Source of the DNA: Adiantum capillus-veneris
Lineage: Eukaryota > Streptophyta > Polypodiopsida > Polypodiales > Pteridaceae
NCBI GenBank assembly: GCA_014529385.2
Contig: CM043944.1
Coordinates: forward strand, 68,868,895 to 68,932,894
Length of the DNA stretch: 64,000 bases
Reading direction: 5' to 3'
The first letter of the stretch is position 1. Each line of letters starts with the position of its first letter. The notes below the pieces were generated by a model. It made no database searches, was not told the origin of the DNA, and saw only the letters and a program-made list of their open reading frames with translations. Position numbers and translations under genes: made by a program. Positions 10,990 through 22,430 of this stretch are shown here, in pieces.

Positions 10990-12900
10990 TTGGGGGCCGC
11001 ATAACATCTCTTAACATCTTATGGTGAGTTTTCGCCTCACTTCTTTTGCTCGTCTCTTTGAGGATGTGCTTGACACTCAAGAAAAAGACCTGGGTTCTCC
11101 TATCAATAGAGCTACATCACAAGACGTAAGTTCTTTTGAGAACATTGAAGTGGCATATTACAACCCTCCATAAGGGAAGTGTGTTTGACTAGAAGAATTA
11201 GAACATATAGTCCTAGAAATGCTACAAAATCAAGCATAGGTTCTTATTTGTGACTTATAATGTCACTATATATATATTTCTAAACTTTGTGGTTGTCAAA
11301 TTCCGATTATGCACTCAATTGTGCCTTTTGTTGAGAAAAGAAGTATAGTCTATTCCTTAGAAAAGTAACCTCATATTGCAAAACTCACACCATGAAAAAG
11401 AGCTCTCATCACCCAAAGGCACATATCACCATGTGCTATACACATCATTTTCTTTCATATGCATAGACTGTATATATCCCTTGTAGATGGTCCCACATTG
11501 CTTTTTCTAAAGAAGAGAAAAGCAGCATTGCAAGGTGGGAAAACTTGAAGAGGTGAAGTGAAAAAGACCTGTATGCATATAGTTAAAAACAGAAGCAGAC
11601 ATTGGCCTCAGTGGCCATCAAGGAGAGCCTTGGACAATACCTAAAAGTTCCTCTCAAAGGAGCTAGTTGCCCACCTCTTATTTACTCCCATGTCTTGAAT
11701 GAACTATCAACATAAAACGTTACATCTAGGATGATTGTCCAAAAGTAAAAGGTTTTACAAAAAATGAATGTCATTCTCAAAACCAGGGTGTCTCTTTAGT
11801 CACATACTCACCATTGAATATAACTCATTGCAAATTGCAATACACTTGCACATGCCTTAACACACACTAGATATGACTTCACCTCCACATAATGTGTACC
11901 ACCAAAACTATATCATAGTAAAGGCTCATTTTCTCATCTAAATCATGCACCATTAATATTTTTTGTATAGTTTGATATTTCTAGATTAAGAGAGTGATCC
12001 TTGTATTATTCATTTTTTCTATTATTCAAAGTTCAAACTTAAAAGACCCATAAGATGGTTTTATATTAATTGTTATCCTCAAAGGTAACACTACTTCCAA
12101 TAGAAAGTTTATATTTTATCAGCGAAAGGTTATCATTCAATTTAATTCATTTTGCCATAGTCTAATAAAGTGATTGCAATATAGGTCCCATAATCGATAC
12201 ACTACATTTTTGTGAATGTTTGTAACAGATAATTGACACCTTGTATTTGGACAATCTTCACAAAATGTTCAAAGAATTCTAGACACAAAAACTTTTGGTG
12301 TTGAAAAATTCTTCAATTTATGTGGACCTCAGACACTTCTTTTTTGAGAAACACTTTTGCATGAGAAGGTGGGGCATCAGAAAAAATTCTACTCCATTCA
12401 AGAGATATATCTCTCATGACAGAATGTTGCACCTTCTATCTAAACGCTTACACACATTTTTAAAATATCGTGCTATAGGCAAAAAACTACAAGTTTTTGG
12501 TTTCCTTGTTCCGCAATTTTGACTTGCAAGTTTTAATACAAGGCTTTTAGTATAAAACCTCAAATTAACTTCAGGGATTTAAAATTCAGGTAATCACTTA
12601 AAATGAAATTAAAGTGAACATCTAGTGGATAAGGTTAATCTTTTGCCTGGGGAGGTCACCTAATAAAAATGTAACCTATCACGTGAATTCAACAGAAGGG
12701 TATTTAAAGTTCTTGAAACTTACAAAAATATATATACAGAAGGGCATTATTTTTTAAAATTTGAAAAAAACTTACATATTTTAAAAGAAAAGGGTACATT
12801 ATATTCTTAACAAAATTCACAGATAAGGGGTTTTACAAACATGTCTTAAACGCACATGATATGGTAGTTTTACACATAGTGAACCCCCCGAGATCTTTTG
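10990..12900. other. Intergenic DNA without recognised genes
   Basis: AT-rich sequence. The open frames, such as 12295-12522, are short and show no domain or conserved motif. Nothing structured was seen. Confidence 0.5.
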
Positions 12901-12904
12901 TTAA

Positions 12905-12941
12905 CACTAGGTTGGTAACCTAACAGGACATAAAACTGTCC
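12905..12941 (+). repeat. piggyBac 1 left terminal repeat and subterminal motif
   Basis: CACTAGGTTGGTAACC is followed at 12926-12941 by one copy of GGACATAAAACTGTCC, whose outer five bases pair with each other (GGACA and TGTCC). Confidence 0.85.
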
Positions 12942-14669
12942 TTTGCAAGGTCCAAGAAAAACTTAACAACTCCTAGAAGAGGTGTTTATTCACAAAACCC
13001 TTCATTGAGAGTATTCACAAGACCCATGTGCTTTAGGAAAAATTACAAGAATGTTGAAATGTGTAATCCAATGGAAGAACTAAGCCCTCAAAGTAAGTGC
13101 TTTTTTACAAACAACAAAAAACGAGAAGTCCATTAGTGCGTAGCTTAGTGCTCCTAAAAAAAAATTGTTCTAGTCATTCCAACAATTTTACAGGAATCTA
13201 TAACGGTATAGATTTCAATTGGAAGAGTACCTATGACCTCAAAAAATCTATTAGAAGTCTCACATTTTACTTGAAATTAGCATGTTTTTAAACAGTTTGA
13301 GGTGTAAGTGCATTTACGGTTACACATGGCTAATTGATCATTCAATTTAGTATACGAAGCACTTTATGAGCACTATGACTCTTGCTAGGTATCACTGAAA
13401 CAAAAAAGTCACTTCTTTTCATCCTCCATTGATAATGACAAGGAGATTATGAATGAGAAGTTCTTCCCAGCTATAGAACACTGTAATACTAGTAAGTTAT
13501 ATTGTAGAGGAACAAATTTGCAAGCTTGAATCAAGGTCCTCCATGATAATTTTCCATGTGCACCATGAATAGGGATGACCAAAAAACATTATGCACATTA
13601 GAAATTAGAAACCATTTTATAACAATGTATTTTTTTCTAAAAATATAAAGCTTATTAGAGCCATTCTAGAAGGACAAAAGATAACATGTCAAAGCACTAA
13701 CTTTACAACAAGAACAAATTCTTTCAACCTAATATGCATACCACATTGGTCATCATCACCACATTTGAAAAGACTTGCATATACTACTGTTCAATGAATA
13801 TAAGTTACAATGACCATAGCCTCCCACAATGATAGATAGACCTAATGAGAAAAACCATACAACCATGTGAAAGAGATCCATATGTACATTGGCCAAAAGG
13901 ATAGCCATAAACTATAAGCATTTGGACGTCTTTAAAATCACAAGTGCTATTCTAGCATAGTTATAACCATAACAAGGCAATAATGCCATCATAATCATAT
14001 CATGGCACATGTTTCTATTCCATGTTTCAAGAGAAACATATTCTAAAACCCATTAGTGATACCATAAGATTCATGAGACAGGAGCTACCACATGTTCACA
14101 AGACCATAAGCCATCCACAACATCATGTCAAAAATACTTGGTAAGATGTAAAATGCTTGGCGCGATTAAAAACACCAAGAAGACCGAGAAGGATCACAAA
14201 ATTTTGGTAAGATAGAGAAGACTAAGCAAACAGACTTGGTACCTAATAAAACCACTTTAGTGCGTACATAAATCATAAGACCACAAACCCTAGAAAGCAT
14301 TTGGCAAAGGGCTCATGCACACCCTTCCGTACATAAACCACATCAAGTCCCTCCAGTGGAGTATTATCAACAAGCAGCACAAACCCTAACAAAGTTGGGC
14401 ATGAACATTAACTTCATCAACTCACTCCACCTAACCATCATACACAAGATCACAAACCTTGGCGTACATAAACCACAAATACTTGCTCCAAATGAACATT
14501 ACACACTCATGAACTTTGCGACGATGAGAGGAGGACAAGAAAAGAAAGAGAAAGCCATCTACAATGGGAGAGCAAGCATCTATTGTCGCCATATGTTTCC
14601 TTACCAAAACATAATCTTCCAAAATTTGTTCCTACAGTTGTCACCATAAACAAGTGTAAAAACACTCCG

Positions 14670-15786
14670 AGTGAACCCTGGCAAGAGAGAACTGGACAAC
14701 AAACCAACAAGATAAATCATGAGACCCTGGCAAGATAAATCATAAAACCTTGGCAAGAACTCATAAAACCCCTGGCGAGAAAGGAAAATCATAATTTCAA
14801 GAGGGAAACACTGGATCAATTGTAGGCTATTTCAGAACCACTATTATAAGTGACAAAACGCAGACACAACCCATAACCTGGCAATTCACAACCCATAACC
14901 TGGAGACAAAAACCCTGGCGAGATTGAACCCTGGCGAGATTTCAAACCCTGGCCTGGCGAGACAACAAACCTTGGCCAGCCAAAACCCTGGCAAGATTGC
15001 AAATTGTAACAAGACAAAACCCTGGCGAGACACTACCATGAAGTATAAAACCATAACCATCAAAAAACAAGAATGGACCTCACAACTTGTGCAATTGCCA
15101 TAATCATAATTGGGCCCTTGCCATAACCATAAGCAACAAATAAAACCATAAACATAACCTAGCAAAAACCATAAACATAACTTGGCACAAGAACATCTCT
15201 ATCCATAATTGCCACAAACACATATGCCATAAAAAGACCAAGATATAAAGATTTCCATATCCATAATTGAGCACTTTCCATAACCATAAAGTGGCCCATG
15301 ACCAAAACAACCACTTAAACTTGTCCTTGCCACAAGGCACATCACCAAAACCATAACAAAATGCACATTGTCTTCACCCAATCCCCAATCCCTGGAAACA
15401 ACACAATCGGCTAGGTGGCAACCATATAGAAGTTCTTGACATAACCAAAGGCATCTGTCATAACCGAAACCATAGACAACCATAATGCCGCAACAAAAGA
15501 TCGTGCCAAAATATCACATGAAACCATATTACCTGCCATAAGACCACAACCAAAGAAACAGACCATAAGCTCAAAATAAGGGCAGCCCATGTCAGACCAA
15601 CAGCAAAGGGAAAAACCAACAGCAAATGTAAAAACCTACCATCATCAAAGGGAAAAACCAGTAGCCAGAAGGACCAGCAAAAGGGACCAGCCATCAGCAA
15701 AGAAAAACCAGAAAAACCAGCAACCATTTGTCACCAGCAAAAAACCAGTAAACCAGCAAAAAGAACCAGCCATCGGGTAGAATCCA
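14670..15786. repeat. Degenerate short repeats inside piggyBac 1
   Basis: From 14670 to 15030 the phrase ACCCTGGCGAGA and variants recur at least eight times. From 15050 to 15480 variants of GCCATAACCATAA recur. From 15590 to 15780 variants of AACCAGCAAA recur. The long minus-strand frames here (for example 14827-15165) follow from this composition and have no recognised domain. The segment lies directly downstream of the transposase stop, so part may be its 3' untranslated region. Confidence 0.6.
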
Positions 15787-18375
15787 TCAGCCAAACCCTG
15801 CATCTCCTGCAAAAACAGAAGTTAGAGAGTATGAGAAACTAGGCCTAAGCCATGCAAGTATGACAACAGTCACTAGACCATGAAGAATGCTAAAAGACTT
15901 ACATAAGATGGAGTCTCGTCGTCTAGTGACTCTCGAGCGACCATCAAAGAGAAAATCAACAACTACCCTTGCATGGTAGTCCTTGAAGCAAGGATCAACA
16001 CACATTACCTTCTTACACTTACCACATCCCCAAATAGTGCGGGACGGTTTCGAGCCCTGCACTTCTTTGTGCTCAGACAAAAGCTTCTTCCGTTTTGCTG
16101 AGCATACCACACAATACCTACTTGTTGTATCATGCAAACGAATGGGAAAATGGCCATTGTATGCATCCTCTATCACCGGTCGCTTACACACATACGGCCT
16201 AAAATCATTATTTACCAGCTGCTCATGCATATGTAGCATAAACTCAAACCTGAATACATCCCTCTTGCCATAGAGGTCTTTCCAAATGATCCAACGATTT
16301 GTGAAGACGTAATCCATGAGACCCCAAAAAAATGCATGCCACCACTTAAAACCATGCATTGTACTTTGCAAGCTATAACCACTCCCAAGAACCATACTAT
16401 CAAATGTGTCACAACCAGCCTTACATGCATTGTATTGCACCGCAACATCAGGACATACAACCTCCCTCCTCTTTCCATCACTCATCAAGCACTTTACCTC
16501 ACCTTTATGCATTCCATAACAATTAGAAGCAAACAAAATTTCTTTCTTGTCCATCCATGTGCAAGAAAGGACACCTTGCTTCTTGCAATATGCAAACCGG
16601 CAAGCACCTCGTGCTTGCTTACCCAAATGTAGCATCTTTGCATGTGGGAAGTACTTTCTATTTGCTACATAAGTACCTGTACCACCTTGGACTTCATGAA
16701 GCAAGTGCTCAAGAAGCTTAACGGAGGTAAAAAACCTGTCAAAAAACACATGATGACCCTTCCTTGGAAGGGATTTTACCAAATTTGCAACTGCATGAAA
16801 AGAAAGTTCTGGGCATGGCAATTTATCATAGATTTGAAATGCATGATTATACCCCGTTGATGAATCACATAGGTTCCATACCTGTATGCCAAACTTATGA
16901 GGCTTCTTTGGATTGTAAACCCTACATGGGTTCAATTTGCATTTAGAGGGAATTATGCACTCATCAACAGTGACACACTTGCCTACATTGTAATGCTTTT
17001 GAAAAGTGTAATTCAGCCTCTCCTCCAAATCAATTAATTGCCACAACTTGTGCTCTCTACATCCACGAGGTGGCCTTTGTGCATTGTCTCGTAAGTGGAG
17101 GAACCGTTTAATTTGCTGAAATGTGGTTTGGCTCATCTTCTCACCAAAGTTAGGAAACAAGAGTGAGCCTACCACATCATCCTTCCAATAGTGTTTCTTG
17201 GAAGGCATGTAGTGAAGTGCCATGCCCACTGCTATGCCCATGAAACTCATAAAAGAGTGACGATCAATAGGAACCCACCTACGCATGGAGTCATGCAAGC
17301 TCCCACACCTTCTCCTCTCTTTTTCTGCATACGTGTTTGTTTCACTTACAATGTGATCAATGAGATCTAGTGGAAACAACATCAAAAACAAATGAAATTC
17401 ACAAAACTCACGAGGTAAATGACCCAAATCGGGTCCATGGACTCCATTGAAGGGAGGGAGAGTCCTAAATGTTCCATGGGGCTCTTGCTCAAGGCCATCA
17501 CCACTATGCCATTCCGGAGGAATAACATCAACAAAGTCATTATCCGCTTCGGGAGAGTCATCAAGTACCGGCCCTTCTGCCTCCAAGGCCTCATCATCAC
17601 CACCTTCAACCCCCTCACCCTCCGATGCATGCTCATCATTGCTTTCCTTGTCATCAACTACATCAAATGGGCTAGGTGAGGGACTAGCTCTACCTCCTGC
17701 ATGCGGTAGTTTATGTCTACGAGGTCGGCCACCATTTCGGCCACTATATTTGCTAAATTCGGGTGATGGTCCTGAGGCATCATCACTTGTAAGCGTGCTA
17801 CAGCCCTTGGGTCTACCCCGGTTTCGTGGTTTGGGTGGCCTTCCATGCTGCTTTGCAATCGGTGTGGCCTCCACCGGAGTGCTTTCAAAATCAGGACGGC
17901 TAAGAGGAGTATCCTCTTCAAGATGGTAGGAATGGTTTCCCTCCCTCAATGCATCCTCAGCAAGCTTCCTCCACATTTCAACCATAGGTGCATGACTAGA
18001 TTGACCAATTTCATATGTGGAAGAAACAGGGGTACTTGCATGGCTTACCTTGCTTATTTTCCGAGTAGAAGTGAGATTCAGGGAGCTTTGAACAAGGTAC
18101 TCGCAGATGCCATTCCAATTTGCAGCATAGGACTTTGGATCCCCCTCAGACTGACATGCAAATTTTTGAGTTTTTGCATGGTACTTGTGTATCACCCCAA
18201 AGAAGAACACCTCAGCATGATTATCCCCAAATTCTTGTTGTGCCCAAGAAGCCCCAAACCAAGCCGCGGGTACTTGTAGCAGGGCACCTTCTTGGGCCGC
18301 GAGAAACTCAGAGGAGCGTCCAGCACGGTTGCAGCCTACCTCTGCAGGTGAGTAGCGCCTTCGATTGAGCTCCAT
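15787..18375 (-). CDS. piggyBac transposase (DDE_Tnp_1_7 family)
   Basis: Cuts and joins the element at TTAA sites in the nucleus. I start at the ATG at 18375; the frame stays open a little further upstream but without an ATG. This gives 862 residues, longer than insect piggyBac transposase (about 600). The N-terminal 290 residues contain AT-hook-like GRP motifs (residues 178-191 and 215-222) and an acidic stretch. The catalytic domain follows at about 290-740. The aspartates D471 (VTVDECIIPSKCK), D546 (FFDRFFTS) and D656/D659 (GCDTFDSM) match the catalytic set of piggyBac. A Cys/His-rich domain at 755-801 (CVVC, CGKC, VDPCFKDYH) matches the C-terminal zinc-binding domain. A GTAAGT donor at 15902-15897 and an acceptor at 15809-15807 suggest a short final intron; splicing would end the protein at residue 824. 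There are no internal stops or frameshifts. Confidence 0.93.
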   Translation of the reverse strand: MELNRRRYSPAEVGCNRAGRSSEFLAAQEGALLQVPAAWFGASWAQQEFGDNHAEVFFFGVIHKYHAKTQKFACQSEGDPKSYAANWNGICEYLVQSSLNLTSTRKISKVSHASTPVSSTYEIGQSSHAPMVEMWRKLAEDALREGNHSYHLEEDTPLSRPDFESTPVEATPIAKQHGRPPKPRNRGRPKGCSTLTSDDASGPSPEFSKYSGRNGGRPRRHKLPHAGGRASPSPSPFDVVDDKESNDEHASEGEGVEGGDDEALEAEGPVLDDSPEADNDFVDVIPPEWHSGDGLEQEPHGTFRTLPPFNGVHGPDLGHLPREFCEFHLFLMLFPLDLIDHIVSETNTYAEKERRRCGSLHDSMRRWVPIDRHSFMSFMGIAVGMALHYMPSKKHYWKDDVVGSLLFPNFGEKMSQTTFQQIKRFLHLRDNAQRPPRGCREHKLWQLIDLEERLNYTFQKHYNVGKCVTVDECIIPSKCKLNPCRVYNPKKPHKFGIQVWNLCDSSTGYNHAFQIYDKLPCPELSFHAVANLVKSLPRKGHHVFFDRFFTSVKLLEHLLHEVQGGTGTYVANRKYFPHAKMLHLGKQARGACRFAYCKKQGVLSCTWMDKKEILFASNCYGMHKGEVKCLMSDGKRREVVCPDVAVQYNACKAGCDTFDSMVLGSGYSLQSTMHGFKWWHAFFWGLMDYVFTNRWIIWKDLYGKRDVFRFEFMLHMHEQLVNNDFRPYVCKRPVIEDAYNGHFPIRLHDTTSRYCVVCSAKRKKLLSEHKEVQGSKPSRTIWGCGKCKKVMCVDPCFKDYHARVVVDFLFDGRSRVTRRRDSILCKSFSILHGLVTVVILAWLRPSFSYSLTSVFAGDAGFG

Positions 18376-18780
18376 GGGCGCAGAAAAATTTGATCCCTGC
18401 ACCCGTTCCTCGGCCTCTGTTTCTCGGATTTTTGGCTCTCCTCACGCTGCCCTACCCCAATTGCTTGAGTTGGGGCTTTCATTTGGATCCCTTGGATCTA
18501 GGCAAGATCCTACGGGCCTCAATTCTCCCCGATATGGAGCCCCCATGCATGAATTTGAGCTTTTGGGGAGGCACGACACTCAATTGGAAGGTGGCTGTTG
18601 CATGCAATTTTCCATGCTTGGATTGGATAGTTGCTTAATTACTCAAATTAGAAGGCATGCAACAATGTTGAAAAAAATTCCAAGTTTTTTTCAAGTTTGT
18701 CCTCACCTACCCCAATTGGTCAATCTATGTTATCTAACTTGAATTTCTAGAATTAATTTGTCGAACTTCTCCAGTTAAAA

Positions 18781-18830
18781 GGACATAAAACTGTCCTAGG
18801 ACATAAAACTGTCCGGCTACCAACCTAGTG
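18781..18830 (-). repeat. piggyBac 1 right terminal repeat with two subterminal motifs
   Basis: Two tandem copies of GGACATAAAACTGTCC, at 18781-18796 and 18799-18814, are followed by the terminal repeat ending CCAACCTAGTG. The left end has only one copy. Such asymmetry is known in several piggyBac elements, where internal repeats help the transposase tell the ends apart. Confidence 0.82.
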
Positions 18831-18834
18831 TTAA

Positions 18835-20560
18835 CGTTGACAGAGTCATGCATTTATACTATTGGATGGACGGGGAAGAAACCAATTTTGAAAAACTCCA
18901 TTTTATATGGTTGTTAACATTAATTAACGCTTTGTGATCACGTAAATTTTTTGAGTGATCACATAAATATTAAATCCTTGATTAACTTGCATTTTCTAGT
19001 TTAAGATACTTTGCTAGTAGGAAGAATTGAATGTACTCAAAAGTTTGGCCTCGCATGGTCCACTTTCGAGTTGGTGACTTCTAAATTGAGGCTATACAAA
19101 TAACCTACCGTTTTTCATTTTTCCTTAAGTATTTATTTTGATAATTATCCTTTTGTCTTGGTTACTTTCTTTGGACAAAAAGATCAACACAACTACAAAT
19201 CTCAATTAGTTGTAAGACCCCTAGTTGGTTTTTTCCATGAATTGAAGATGCTAAAAAAATAGAAGATTGCATAATTCAAGCCCACATTGATGATGTTTTA
19301 AGCAATGAAAAATTTCACCCACCATCATTTCATAACACGCCTTTTCTTCAATAATACTAATATTGTACATGCATCACTTCATGTCAAGAGAGAGAAAGTC
19401 CTAATCTACGATTGTAACCAAGCAGTCCAAGGCATCCAAGGCATATCGTAGACTTATCTCTCAAGAAGGCTATGAGCGAGCCACGAAAAGGAACCTCCAC
19501 TTCATCTGATTATGAGTGAATGTTGAAAATTACGGAGGTCTCATTGGAAAAACACATGGTGAGGAAAAGGAAAATGTAGTGCTCATGTGGTTGTCTCTAT
19601 GTGCTAGCCTTTGGACCACATGGTGTTATGCACATGCATTGTATTATCAAAGAGCAGAAAGTGTGTATTGTAGATGATGGTGCATGACTCAATTTCTCAG
19701 TATAAGCTACTTAAGAAACTAAAACTATTATAAACTACTAGCGCACAATGTTTACAAGGTAGTGTTGACTAATGGATGTGACACCAAGTTGTGGGACATT
19801 TAAATTAAAGATGTCCCTCTCATAGTGTAAGGGAACCAGTGCCTCAACTATGTTTATGACACTTATGTGCTTATATTGAAACCATGCTTGGGCACATTTG
19901 TTATCATCTTCATCGATGAAATACTTGTTTTTAGTGCACCAAAGAGTATTATTTATAACTTCCTTCATAATTGTGTGGCCTATTACATCAACACAAGCTT
20001 TATTTGATAAGAAGAGTAAGTGTGATTTTTTAACAACAAAAGTGTCCCACATTGATCCTATGACTGTAGCAAATAGTATAACAATACTTCCAAAGTCACT
20101 ACTATATTGTAAATTGGCCTCATCGTACTAGTTTAAATAAATTTTTCTAGGATTTGCAAGTTTGTATCGTAAATTTGATAAATAGAGACTTTTAAATCTC
20201 AAGGAGCTTTAGCATCAATACATATACTTTGTATATTCATATTATCAAACCATTTGTCTACAAATCTTACTCTAGGAAGGAATTCAATTAGCCTTTGAGA
20301 GTAAGAAACTTGATAGTACATAGTAGCATTGCTTTGCGCACAAAAGAGAAGTATATTCTATAATGTAAACTTTGAAGAGGATCTTATATGGAGATTGTTT
20401 TTGACCATGAGAGCATCAAATCACTCACCAATTAAACCAATTTAAAGATTGAAAATTGTAGGTGGACTAAGATTCATTAGGAGCATGATGTTCACATATG
20501 GTATCAAAAAGATTGGTATATTGTTCTGGTAAACAAGAGATCACTTAAATTCCAACGCCA
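18835..20560. other. Intergenic DNA without recognised genes
   Basis: AT-rich. A 104-codon minus-strand frame at 19738-20052 is the only sizeable one and I do not recognise it. It could be a fragment of an old transposon protein, but no motif supports that. Confidence 0.45.
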
Positions 20561-20634
20561 ATGGCGGGAGTCAGTATATGTGTAGGTAAGTATGGAGGGA
20601 CATGCACTTTTAAAAAAAATTCATTTTTGAATTT

Positions 20635-20735
20635 TCGACGGCTGTTTCGATGCATCCTCCGACGCTTGTTCCAATTCCTTTTCCGACGCCTGCGTTTTGA
20701 TGCCTGTTCCGACGCCTGGTACCGATGCCTATACC
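20635..20735 (+). repeat. Short CCGACGCCTG-type repeats
   Basis: Variants of TTCCGACGCCTG recur about six times within 100 bp. They resemble a subterminal array of a DNA transposon, perhaps the lost 5' end of CACTA element 2, but no CACTACAA terminus is nearby. Confidence 0.45.
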
Positions 20736-21199
20736 ATCGGAATCTGCAAAAAATGAACCCCTGCACATTTCTCTTCTTCTTGTGTCTTTTCTCTTGCTCT
20801 CTTCCTGCTCACCTCTTACCGATCTGGTGCGAAACAAGTTATTGAAGGTGCTAATCTTGCTCGTGGACTACTCCATAGCACTAAGGTGAGATTGTTTTCA
20901 AGTTTACTTGTAGGTTTAGGGTTTAGCATGGTGTGTATCTGTGCATTTTTTGCAGGTTCGACGATGTTTACAACACCTTTTCTTGCTCAAATAGGCGGCA
21001 TGTGAGTGCTTGAACTCTTAATGCATATTAAATTTATTTAAATTAATTTGTATATTGATAAAAGAAAATTCCATGCTTTAAAAGAAATTATGGTTTGTGT
21101 TGTGAAATTTTGTTTGGAATTAGGAAAAAAATTCGTTTTGGTTTATGAAAAATTGTAATTTTGAAGAAATTTTGTTTTTAATTATGTCGTTTTTGAAAT

Positions 21200-22430
21200 T
21201 ATGCGATTGATGAGGTTTAGGTTTTAGGTTTCGGTTCGGTTTAGTTTAGGTTATATGTTAGGTTATGGTATATATGGGTTATATGTTAAGTTATAAGTTA
21301 GGTTATACGTTAAGTCATGCTAGGTTAGGTTAGCTTATAGGTTAGGTTCTAGGTTATGTTTAAATTAAAGGTTAAATTAAGTTATAAGTTATAGGATAGG
21401 TTAGCTAAATTATAGGTCAGGTTTAGGCAACAAGTTAGGTTATAGGTTAAGTTAGGTTAGGTTATATGTTAAGTTAACTCATGTTTAGATTATAGATGGA
21501 CGTTGTGTTCGTACAGTTAGAACTTATGTACTTTTATGTTAATCTAAACACTTATCGATGAAACCTCCAAACACGACCATCTACCAGCGTCTAAACCATA
21601 ACCTCTAACCCTATTAGCAGACTGAAATGGCCAAGCGCTATAGTTCTAATTGGATTTGGACCGACCAAATCAAAAGTTGCCAAACCTAAGCGGATTTAGA
21701 TAGCCTACCCTAACGCTCTAAATATAGTAATGTATTAGCAGCCAAAACAAAAGTCGCTAAACTAAAGCCGATAACCCTTAGCAGCTATCCCTAAGCAGAC
21801 TAAATGGCCTGACGATACTCTAATATGTTTTGGAGCGGCTAGCCCTAAGCATATTGAAATGGAAAAGTGCTACACTAATCCAATTTGGAGCGGTCACACC
21901 TAGGCAACTTTACATAACTCACCCTAACACTCCAAAATATGGCCATCTATTAGTGGCTAAACCAACACTAGTCCTAAGATGTTAACCCTAGGTGACTAGC
22001 CCTAAGCGGATTGAAATGACTTATTGCTATCCTAATCCAATTTGCAGCAGCCTAACCTAAGCGGCTTTACACACCATACCATAAGTTCTAACTGTCCAAA
22101 CACAACGTCCATCTATTAGCAGCCAGACGCAGATGACCTGTGTACTTCTACAAACGCAAACGGACTTCAGTTAGGTTTAGGTTATAGCTTAGCTTAGGTT
22201 ATGTTAGGTTATGTTTAAGTTATAGGTTATAAGTTATAGGTTATAAGTTATAGGCTAGGTTAGATTATAGGTTGGGTTAGAGCTAGCGACAAATAGTAGA
22301 AAAAATGCAAACGGACTTCAAGATAACTCGTGTACTTCAAAAAACTCAAATGGACTTCGGTTAGGTTAGTCTATAGGTTAGGTTTAGGTTATAGGTTATG
22401 TTATGTTAGGTTAGGTTTAGGTTAAACGAG
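21200..22430. repeat. TTAGGTT-type repeats around an inverted-repeat block
   Basis: Two blocks (about 21200-21490 and 22160-22430) consist of variants of TTAGGTTATAGG. Between them lies a block of about three degenerate copies of a 200-bp unit containing CCTAAGCGG. The block is bounded by 33-bp inverted arms at about 21495-21527 and 22081-22114 (start ATGGACGTTGTGTT, end CACAACGTCCAT). It is not the plant telomere repeat TTTAGGG. No gene is seen. Confidence 0.6.

Larger units (their letters stand above)
12905..18830 (-). mobile_element. piggyBac transposon 1, complete with transposase
   Basis: A 5926-bp element flanked by TTAA at 12901-12904 and 18831-18834, the obligatory piggyBac target duplication. 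The left end starts CACTAGGTTGGTAACC. The right end, read inward on the minus strand, starts CACTAGGTTGGTAGCC, so the ends are inverted repeats. A 16-bp palindromic motif follows both ends. The only recognisable gene is the minus-strand transposase near the right end. The left half is AT-rich, then repetitive. All required parts (both ends, target duplication, long uninterrupted transposase frame) are present, so the copy could be autonomous. Confidence 0.92.

Noticed and set aside
14827-15727. Several overlapping long minus-strand frames downstream of the piggyBac transposase
   Set aside because: They arise from short tandem repeats, overlap one another in different frames and show no domain.
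18376-18402. Nine extra N-terminal residues on the piggyBac transposase
   Set aside because: The codon at 18402 is GTG, not ATG. The first ATG in frame is at 18375.
19738-20052. 104-codon minus-strand frame as a transposase fragment
   Set aside because: It looks somewhat protein-like, but I could not match any motif and no element ends flank it.
21200-22430. Interstitial telomere repeats
   Set aside because: The unit is TTAGGTT with TATAGG variants, not the plant telomere TTTAGGG, and it is irregular.
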